From Blastomussa wellsi (taxonomy: Eukaryota > Cnidaria > Anthozoa > Scleractinia > Plerogyridae): a DNA stretch of 64,000 bases. Both the position numbers and the translations under genes were made by a program. Numbering within the stretch: the first letter of the stretch is position 1; every line of letters starts with the position of its first letter. The notes beneath the pieces were generated by a model that saw only the letters and a program-made list of their open reading frames with translations, was not told where the DNA came from and did no database searches. Shown here piece by piece: positions 58,801-64,000 of this stretch. The DNA lies in assembly GCA_947652115.1 (NCBI GenBank), contig OX393569.1, positions 1,555,315 through 1,619,314 of the forward strand, in the 5' to 3' direction.

Positions 58801-60520
58801 CATTCATTCCCAGGCTCCTTCCTGTTGGTTGCTCAATCTCACTTTTGATTTTCATTTCCAGCTAATTATATAACACGAATATTCAAACAAGCTGTATTAT
58901 CAGGCCTGCAGTCTATGGGTGCCCAGGTGCCTCAGTCAAACTAGCTTTCGCCTTCGGCCAACGAATAAACTTACTCTTTTCATACAAGTTTTAGTGCTGG
59001 GCACCCTGGATCTCATGGTTTGGAACCTTTGGGCTTCTTGTAATTTTTCTTAGAGCACAGCCTTGATTATCTAGATATTTAAATTGATTGGTTGAGAAGA
59101 AATCTGCCATAATGGTACATGTACAATGCAGCCTTCAAAGACCAAGCTACTGCTCCTACTCAATACTACTGCTCAGTAACACATGAAGAACTCGGCTAAA
59201 CAAATTGCACCAATTTTTTTGAGTGCATTCAATAGGTCCTTATTTTCTGTGGGTTGCGACCAGTAGATTTTAATTCATTTTAACTGCCAGCTTTTGCAAG
59301 TTTTGCTAAATCAAGTGTCATGAAGAGTCAATTATTATGGTTGATTATGATGAAATATGAAAGGAACAGTAACAAGTGAAGACAGGTTTGCCGTAAAGAT
59401 GCTTTGATTAACAAAGTACCGTTTATCCTTTTGGCTTCTTACAACTCTTTTTGTCTCTTCTTCGTCATCACTGAACACAAAAGACCTGAAAAGCAAACCA
59501 CATTCAGCCTGATTATCTAACACCACATTTACAGTGGTTTCAAAACAGGCCGGCAACATTTGTGTTCAGAGTAAAATTGTTGCTGGTATACTGTTCCATA
59601 TATTTGCTCCTCTATATTTATTTAACACCGAATTTCCCATAATTTGTCCTTTGATAATCAACGTTTATATCTTGGAATTTTTGGAATTTTTAGCATTTAT
59701 ATCTTGTAATTCTTACATAGCATGTCTGAAAAACCAGCTTGCTGAGCCATTTAGCATGTTTTAAATAAAGTTGATTGATTGAATGGGTATGTTAGATACA
59801 GAGAATGCATTATAATTATGTATGTTTTTATTTTTTGAAAGTACATATATGTAATCTTTGAAATTTAGTGGCAATCCTACTTTCTCATGGTTGCCTACTT
59901 AATGTCGCTCATAAACACACAAGGTTGTGTAAAACATTGCCCCATTGAAAATTTAGAATTTCAAAAGGCTTCCCCCACCCCTTCCCCTCAGCCAGACTGA
60001 AGTTACCTGGCTAATCCTGGGGGACAATGCATGAGCTTGGGTTCCCTTTTCAAACAAGGAAATATGAAGTACAAATAAAACGTACTCTATACTCCAGAGA
60101 GGAGTTAAAACGGAATAAAAGGGAATCACTGATGTACCAAATAAAGTAAAATGAGCTAATAGTTTTTTTCTTTGTAGGCATTTCAATTTATTGTACGGGT
60201 CGCTTTGGTAACGTGTTCCTTTTAAGAGTTTTGGCGATAATTAAAGAACAAAACTGTACAATGTATAAACACAAGGAAGTCAAGAATGGGTTGTAAAAGA
60301 GTCACTCAAAATTATGTGGCTCAAAAATTATGTTATGAATCATCAATGATCGAGTTATCACGTTCAAAAAAACTATTAAAAAAATGTACCACTGCCAGTC
60401 TGAACCTTTCACTTACTTCGTTGAAATAGCAGTTTGTTTCACAACTACAGGCTGTTCATCTTCACTGGCGGAAGACTCGCTCTCTGAGCTTCCAGCGGCA
60501 AAGAATTTTGACTCCGCCAT
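24879..60520 (-). CDS. EIF3C: Eukaryotic translation initiation factor 3 subunit c, complete, 29 exons
   Basis: Scaffold subunit of eIF3, which joins the 40S ribosome and recruits initiation factors. Exons, minus strand 5' to 3': 60417-60520, 59420-59485, 58300-58376, 57480-57592, 56348-56398, 51979-52053, 51571-51610, 51162-51262, 48549-48694, 47600-47732, 46955-47050, 46724-46793, 44949-45048, 43749-43848, 43200-43318, 42307-42430, 41142-41184, 40476-40735, 33312-33437, 32775-32840, 31859-31946, 31049-31132, 30712-30809, 30441-30490, 30156-30221, 29519-29606, 28428-28520, 26753-26831, 24879-25033. They sum to 2811 nt (936 aa plus stop) with matching phases and GT..AG sites; the human protein is 913 aa. 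Diagnostic segments are [15 protein letters not shown] at the start, [54 protein letters not shown] and [16 protein letters not shown], plus the PCI/winged-helix part [13 protein letters not shown]. Acidic exons 8-9 match the variable linker. Relative to human, about five residues are missing at the exon 23/24 junction. The start is in the shared 167-bp spacer with FTSJ3. Confidence 0.96.
25231..25393. mobile_element. Foldback MITE present only in duplication copy 2
   Basis: The left arm starts 'caatagaccaatttcgatat' and the right arm ends 'atatcgaaattgatctattg'. The inner arms share 'cagcctaaaacaatagac' and 'gaggctccgggg'. The corresponding site in copy 1 (about 3468-3480) reads straight through 'tgtcaattgtcaaa', giving a clean empty site with an apparent 2-bp AT duplication. 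Confidence 0.85.
25994..26236. mobile_element. Inverted-repeat element with tRNA-like core, copy 2
   Basis: Duplicate of 4076-4326, here within the last eIF3c intron. The inner region differs by a short rearrangement ('gggtcacataatgaatggg' near 26110). Confidence 0.6.
27672..28403 (+). repeat. 44-bp minisatellite (about 16 units) in an eIF3c intron
   Basis: The unit 'ccaggtatgggaagcggga' + 'ggttcagattcccctgtccc' + 'ccaga' is repeated with substitutions and small length changes. Because 44 is not a multiple of 3 and the unit has no stop in any forward frame, long overlapping ORFs (up to 246 codons) appear in all three frames. They are not genes. The array lies between eIF3c exons 27 and 28. 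Confidence 0.92.
28521..31048. other. eIF3c introns 22-26
   Basis: Apart from the exons listed for eIF3c, this stretch is AT-rich intron. A GC-rich palindrome around 'ggttgggccggccggccaac' sits at about 30573-30617. A degenerate 'gataat' tract is at 28805-28865. No nested gene or convincing intronic snoRNA was seen by eye. Confidence 0.45.
31232..31495 (+). mobile_element. tRNA-derived SINE (family 1) in an eIF3c intron
   Basis: The longest copy in the window: head 'ggcctaatggttagtg', B box 'ggttcgagccctggccag', body 'cattctgttgtgttcttgg', then 'gctagcatcccatccag'. It is antisense to eIF3c. Confidence 0.78.
32084..32252 (-). mobile_element. Solo terminal (B-type) repeat of a tyrosine-recombinase retrotransposon
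   Basis: The minus strand reads 'gtgacaggttcctg', 'gtgggagctcatggctgggtt', 'gggagctggctgcc' and 'aatgcagttgttaa'. The same landmarks occur in the same order in the B repeats of the element at 52244-55901. No ORF of the element is nearby, so it is a terminal-repeat remnant. It is diverged and lies between eIF3c exons 20 and 21. Confidence 0.65.
33043..33077 (+). repeat. (GTT)n/(GAT)n microsatellite
   Basis: Short run of 'gttgttgttgatgatgatga' type units in an eIF3c intron. Confidence 0.85.
33849..34113. mobile_element. Left half of a TIR element split by the Ngaro-like insertion
   Basis: It begins 'cagggcatgaaattgc', which is mirrored at 39481-39495 by 'taatttcgtgccctg' on the other side of the retrotransposon. 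The interior has 'ggtcgccaatgcgacta' and 'ttggcaacc', typical of the repeat family at 11927-12148 and 12840-13085. It appears to be an older element that received the retrotransposon. Confidence 0.5.
34114..34253 (-). repeat. B2 terminal repeat of the Ngaro-like element
   Basis: 140 bp, identical by eye to B1 at 34701-34840, starting 'taacgcccaggtcgcaaaaa' on the plus strand. The outer 3' end of the element. A 147-bp spacer with A-rich 'aaaataaaataaaat' separates it from A2. Confidence 0.88.
34401..34700 (-). repeat. A2 repeat of the Ngaro-like element
   Basis: 300 bp, identical by eye to A1 at 39008-39307. Short ORFs across it are duplicated in both copies and are not genes. Confidence 0.9.
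34701..34840 (-). repeat. B1 repeat of the Ngaro-like element
   Basis: Directly abuts A2 and matches B2. It lies about 120 bp downstream of the recombinase stop codon. Confidence 0.88.
34962..35978 (-). CDS. Tyrosine recombinase (site-specific integrase) of the Ngaro-like element
   Basis: 338 aa. It integrates the circular cDNA by strand exchange. Catalytic landmarks of the tyrosine-recombinase family: the first Arg in FLRAGE (Arg174), a probable Lys in KCSKTDPF (Lys214), HSFR (His287, Arg290), GRWSS (Trp313 in the second-His position) and a C-terminal Tyr in DAYQIYIR (Tyr318 or Tyr321). The N-terminal helical domain includes [14 protein letters not shown]. The frame is intact and overlaps the end of the RT ORF by 76 nt in another frame. 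Confidence 0.92.
   Translation of the reverse strand: MPCASGQPGSLPDPCLTIGSSSGNLTARCQFFLTQGLAPSTRRVYLSAQRRYFAFCRQDGRLNADGSLPPADEETLMRFATTLADSLNHSSIKVYLSAVRSLHVDHGFPDPLHNCLRLQRLLKGIKRVQGPVTQRRLPITIDHLRALQRALDLSTRDHVMLWAACCMGFFGFLRAGEFTVNAPFQSSRHMTVSDLQADSLVNPTCFKVRIKCSKTDPFRLGCDIYLGRTEGAVCPIRALGHYLTVRGSAEGPLFTFGDGRPLSRQQLSSTVQSILSAAGYSGVYSGHSFRIGAATTAAAQGVPDHLIKTLGRWSSDAYQIYIRTPVHSIVCVSRQLAS
35903..37825 (-). CDS. Reverse transcriptase-RNase H polyprotein of the Ngaro-like element
   Basis: 640 aa. The reverse transcriptase core runs from about 200 to 385: FGVIPK and [10 protein letters not shown], catalytic Asp264 in KFDVASAYR, and the active-site loop YLDDF (Asp332, Asp333). RNase H follows with [14 protein letters not shown] (Asp497), a Glu near 530, CDNESVV (Asp555) and VADALSR (Asp605). 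No protease or integrase is present, as expected. The N-terminal 110 residues are low-complexity and overlap the end of ORF1 in another frame, so the true start may lie further in. All catalytic residues are present, so the enzyme may be functional. Confidence 0.92.
   Translation of the reverse strand: MRVSAAGHSAGVGIGTAAAIVRETTTRLTAHFPAPPASVPVLPLPGIGGVVTDRQDCQEVAIVNCVNSVFSLPSRPHGPPTSAEAVNVPVFESCVTVPILSSFAPLAPVRQVSPLRGDQFRLELRSHPDRSAVNYVLVGIQQGFHLGFNSSTISLRGASSNMRSAAEHPSVIDSYLQSEVDAGRVAGPFTSPPFPSLHISRFGVIPKNNQPGKWRLILDLSSPEGHSVNDGIPKPPFTVQYVSIDAFIDGIMSLGPGALMAKFDVASAYRNVGIHPSDRPLLGMKWREHYFVDMALPFGLRSAPFIFTAIADMVEWILVHNYGVEFLRHYLDDFLTLGPPSSPVCQNNLTTCVQLCERLGLPLHPDKLEGPATCLTILGIELDSVKLQARLPAEKRDRIIALLEEWSVKRFCRRRELESLIGHLHHACKVALQGRTFLRRMINLLCAFRRDDHPIRLNQEFYQDLTWWREVFRSWDGLSFFCMPAWAPLPDFQVSSDAAGSVGYGAIFNSQWFCGAWSADQSPLSIAYKELFPIVVAAAVWGQQWVSRRVEFLCDNESVVAILKSGTSRDHQLMVLLRHLSLLAVRHSFAFTASSVRGKANPVADALSRFQFQRFRCLAPQANPDPCPIPASLLVALQAT
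37668..38882 (-). CDS. Gag-like ORF1 of the Ngaro-like element
   Basis: 404 aa. A Ser/Ala/Pro-rich, probably disordered N-terminus (about 1-190) is followed by a conserved block ([62 protein letters not shown]) and a Cys/His-rich C-terminus with [16 protein letters not shown] and [12 protein letters not shown], suited to nucleic-acid binding. The block is closely matched by the ORF1 at 52515-53741, which shows it is under selection within the family. Its role as an RNA-packaging protein is inferred from position. Confidence 0.85.
   Translation of the reverse strand: MPPPRSTNNSLAAGVVTSESSNAGAAPVSSAPTPSSSLSADSIAEAVVRALGSSLPGILSSIQVNAPSSQASSSNPSTSTAVTSSVFSAQFVPTSAVSSTVASPQVAVASVPSSPGTFALPPFVSTFTPVSAITGSSSARSLAPIFSTLSSVSAASLPVSIPALGASTSQQQLPKAFAVGPGHAPVPGKLVKKIIDGEFVELADLLSVNIRAEDKAPQAYLNGTIMVSSKRRPLEIVDVLTWTEAFTIFQLVLCSAHPHRWPDTTKYKLLVVQTARQFPGLSWLEYDLAYRKDAAASGLSDWSKMNLDLYHFHLKTPPTSTPPALPSPSPKSSQVPAPSQEFSPRPPFCLSWNEGQCRWPFGRCRYRHCCSNCEGDHHKINCPFPRSTSQRSRSPSARDRGGRY
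39008..39307 (-). repeat. A1 terminal repeat of the Ngaro-like element
   Basis: 300-bp 5' end of the element, identical by eye to A2. It must carry the promoter if the element is transcribed autonomously. The outer boundary is at 'ctatatt', after which the flanks diverge. Confidence 0.9.
39308..39495. mobile_element. Right half of the TIR element split by the Ngaro-like insertion
   Basis: It ends 'taatttcgtgccctg', the inverse of the left end at 33849. It also contains 'ttggcgaccactttgg', matching the internal motif of the family. Confidence 0.5.
39890..40360. mobile_element. Non-coding MITE-like repeat
   Basis: The ends are imperfectly inverted ('agatttatagcggagctcgtg' at the left; 'cacggagctccgctttta' + 'ggcttggctaaatct' at the right). 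The interior repeats 'tgaccagtatcacatgacc' and 'gattgcgggctcaggt' (the phrase 'gcgggctcagg' occurs twice). No credible ORF. Confidence 0.5.
43447..43640 (+). mobile_element. tRNA-derived SINE (family 2)
   Basis: Head 'ggggtggtgcagtgttgaga', B box 'ggtttgattcctgg', then a body with 'ttcttgtccttgctccgagg'. The head differs from family 1. The overlapping ORFs on both strands are by-products. It lies in an eIF3c intron. Confidence 0.6.
44610..44690 (+). mobile_element. 5'-truncated tRNA-SINE (family 3)
   Basis: 'tgaagccctga', 'aggcttctttattccagttg' and 'ttcactgcaatgatcatttc' match the tail of the fuller copy at 44793-44930. The tRNA-like head is absent. Confidence 0.6.
44793..44930 (+). mobile_element. 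tRNA-SINE (family 3) with recognisable tRNA head
   Basis: Positions 44793-44860 read 'ggcttcatagctcagttggt' ... 'gctgaagcc', with a D-arm and a seven-base acceptor pairing (ggcttca/tgaagcc). The T-arm B box is damaged ('tcatggatcctg' where 'ggttcaaatcc' is expected). The tail 'ttcactgcaatgaccatttc' is shared with 44610-44690, so this is a SINE, not a working tRNA gene. Confidence 0.65.
45840..46265. repeat. 'ttccctgac' imperfect tandem repeat
   Basis: 'ttccctgaccttttacaaaa' and 'tttccctgactttaccaaac' variants recur at roughly 55-60-bp spacing, most regularly from 46020 to 46230, ending at 'ccctgatggtggaaaccctg'. It lies in an eIF3c intron. Minus-strand ORFs with repeated [12 protein letters not shown] peptides are by-products. 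Confidence 0.7.
48047..48185 (+). mobile_element. tRNA-derived SINE (family 1), short copy
   Basis: Head 'ccctcatggttagtgtaatc', B-box-like 'ggttctagccctcg', body 'ttgtgttcttgggcaagaca'. Truncated soon after 'catagtgc'. Confidence 0.65.
49111..49993. mobile_element. Large foldback element (about 880 bp, arms about 300 bp)
   Basis: The left arm, from 'gtgacatttatgttagagaa' through 'ttactttgtgttttccttgc' and 'gtggtcctggagtc' to 'gcctaatctcgcc', is inverted in the right arm, which ends 'gcaaggaaaacacaaggtaa' and 'cataaacgtcac'. The arms are imperfect but continuous, with a loop around 49450-49650. It has no ORF. Located in eIF3c intron 8, where the transcript would fold into a long hairpin. Confidence 0.78.
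50098..50264 (+). mobile_element. Solo terminal (B-type) repeat of a tyrosine-recombinase retrotransposon
   Basis: 'gtgacgggtgcctg', 'gggggctcatggctggg', 'gaggctggctgcc', 'cacccaacctcca' and 'gatgcagttgtta' match the B2 repeat at 55738-55901 in order, with clear divergence. No element ORFs are adjacent. It is opposite in strand to the solo copy at 32084-32252. Confidence 0.75.
50488..51118. mobile_element. MITE/foldback element with TTAA-like ends
   Basis: The left end 'ttaaagggacttggtcagcc' is mirrored by 'ggttgactagggccctttaa'. Long imperfect inner arms pair 50668-50880 with about 50890-51095 ('ttctatgacgaggac' with 'gtcctcgtcgtagaa'; 'attgaaggcagtttgac' with 'gtcaaactgccttcaat'). No ORF. 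The TTAA at both ends resembles piggyBac- or Kolobok-type target preference, which is only a suggestion. Confidence 0.65.
52244..52440 (+). repeat. A1 repeat of Ngaro-like element 2
   Basis: 197 bp from 'ttaaatgtaattaaatgc' to 'ccctggcagttcttct'; matches A2 at 55505-55701. Confidence 0.88.
52515..53741 (+). pseudogene. Gag-like ORF1 of element 2, interrupted by an in-frame stop
   Basis: The Met at 52515 (MSQLSGRST) opens a Ser-rich N-terminus. A TGA at 52965-52967 interrupts the frame, and the same frame resumes through to 53741 with [54 protein letters not shown] and the Cys/His block ending [13 protein letters not shown]. Apart from the single stop the frame is continuous, so the lesion may be one nucleotide change. 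Homologous to ORF1 at 37668-38882. Confidence 0.82.
53753..55225 (+). CDS. Deletion-derived in-frame fusion: reverse transcriptase joined to tyrosine-recombinase C-terminus
   Basis: 490 aa, open throughout. The RT core is complete ([39 protein letters not shown]) and continues to GRTFLRRM. It then jumps directly to the recombinase C-terminus ([44 protein letters not shown]). In element 1 the matching points are about 1.25 kb apart, so RNase H and the recombinase N-terminus with the first catalytic Arg are gone. The fusion point is near 54935. It retains the His/Arg and Tyr part of the recombinase site but should not be an active recombinase. The frame has not decayed since the deletion. Confidence 0.85.
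   Translation: MCRSFSPSHSLVPVPVPVHVVASSAEVSLASLQPQGVSTQTPQSRSCLVTSSFRQDLVPPSGVTPIDAQKLWCELRFHPDQVKVDYVITGLTKGFRLGFDPSVVSLKSAVQNMPSASLQPSVIAQYLRSELEKGRVAGPFPVSPTPNLHVSRFGVIPKKHQPGKWRLTLDLSSPFGHSVNDGISKEPLSVQYMKVDDVISGIMGLGRGTLMAKFDVESAYRNIPVHPEDRYLLGMKWQGNYFVDMALPFGLRSAPFIFSSVADLLEWILKHNYGLNFLLHYLDDFHTLGPPNSPVCQNNIDTCVRLFKEWRIPLHPDKLEGPSTCLTVLGIELDSLTLQARLPRAKFERIAALLESWSSKRHCTRKELESLIGTLHHACKVIPQGRTFLRRMTSYLHLRGPGKGPLFVFQDGRPLSRALLSSFLQSTLQAAGIPGKFSGHSFRTGAATTAAQRGVPDHLIKTIGRWSSEAYLLYVRTPVDSILSVAGRIS
55372..55509 (+). repeat. B1 repeat of Ngaro-like element 2
   Basis: 138 bp from 'gcgtgggggctcatggctgg' to 'gatgcagttgttaa', followed at once by A2. Matches B2. Confidence 0.85.
55505..55701 (+). 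repeat. A2 repeat of Ngaro-like element 2
   Basis: Matches A1 at 52244-52440. It overlaps the end of B1 by the shared 'ttaa' core. Confidence 0.88.
55764..55901 (+). repeat. B2 terminal repeat of Ngaro-like element 2
   Basis: Matches B1. The sequence just before it ('cagtgtgacgggtgcctg', 55735-55752) is also found in the solo copies and, inverted, in the A2-B2 spacer of element 1 ('cccgtcacactga', 34265-34277), so the conserved terminal module is longer than B itself. Confidence 0.85.
56905..57050. mobile_element. Small inverted-repeat element with CpG-rich centre
   Basis: 'gcaccaagtctacctctttg' is loosely mirrored by 'aaaggactttgtgaaagtct' + 'aggtgca'. The centre holds the palindrome 'gcgtcgcgaagcgacg'. 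No ORF. Lies in an eIF3c intron. Confidence 0.45.
58038..58230. mobile_element. Near-perfect foldback element
   Basis: The left arm 'tttggttttatcaactgggt' ... 'gggccaccataaagag'-like sequence ... 'cgagcattagccctt' is inverted in the right arm ('aagggctaatgctcg' ... 'aacccagttgataaaaccaa'). The arms are about 90 bp with a loop of about 15 bp. Lies in an eIF3c intron. Confidence 0.82.

Positions 60521-64000
<3,480 letters not shown>

Overview
The window is nuclear DNA of an animal, most likely an anthozoan cnidarian (stony coral or close relative). This is an inference from its content: AT-rich sequence, long genes cut into many short exons with canonical GT..AG splice sites, a single-exon NACHT-LRR (NOD-like) receptor gene of the kind greatly expanded in corals, tyrosine-recombinase retrotransposons, tRNA-derived SINEs and many foldback elements. 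I could not search a database, so species is not determined.

Layout. Positions 16-4397 are a direct duplicate of 21829-26308 and carry an orphan copy of the last exon of the eIF3c gene. Positions 6085-14744 (minus strand) hold nine exons of a STYXL1/MK-STYX-like pseudophosphatase. Its 3' end was not found, and the duplication junction lies just downstream of it. Positions 14745-17853 are intergenic and full of foldback elements, with a decayed Penelope-like fragment. Positions 17901-21029 (plus strand) are an intact 1042-codon gene that joins a four-pass, channel-like membrane module to a NACHT ATPase and C-terminal leucine-rich repeats. This is the most unusual gene in the window.

From 24879 to 60520 (minus strand) runs a complete 29-exon gene for translation initiation factor eIF3 subunit c. 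I assembled it exon by exon; the 29 exons sum to 2811 nt with compatible phases at every junction (936 aa plus stop). Its introns hold most of the mobile DNA: a structurally intact Ngaro-like (DIRS-order) retrotransposon at 34114-39307, an internally deleted relative at 52244-55901, two solo terminal repeats of such elements (about 32.1 and 50.1 kb), a 44-bp minisatellite, SINEs and long hairpins. From 60688 to beyond the window end (plus strand) lie the first four exons of FTSJ3/SPB1, a pre-rRNA 2'-O-methyltransferase. It is divergent from eIF3c, with only 167 bp between the two start codons.

Functionally, eIF3c (translation initiation) and FTSJ3 (ribosome maturation) form a head-to-head housekeeping pair that probably shares a promoter. 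STYXL1 and the NACHT-LRR gene are also head-to-head but lie 3.2 kb apart. The retroelements depend on their own ORFs and otherwise look like intronic passengers.
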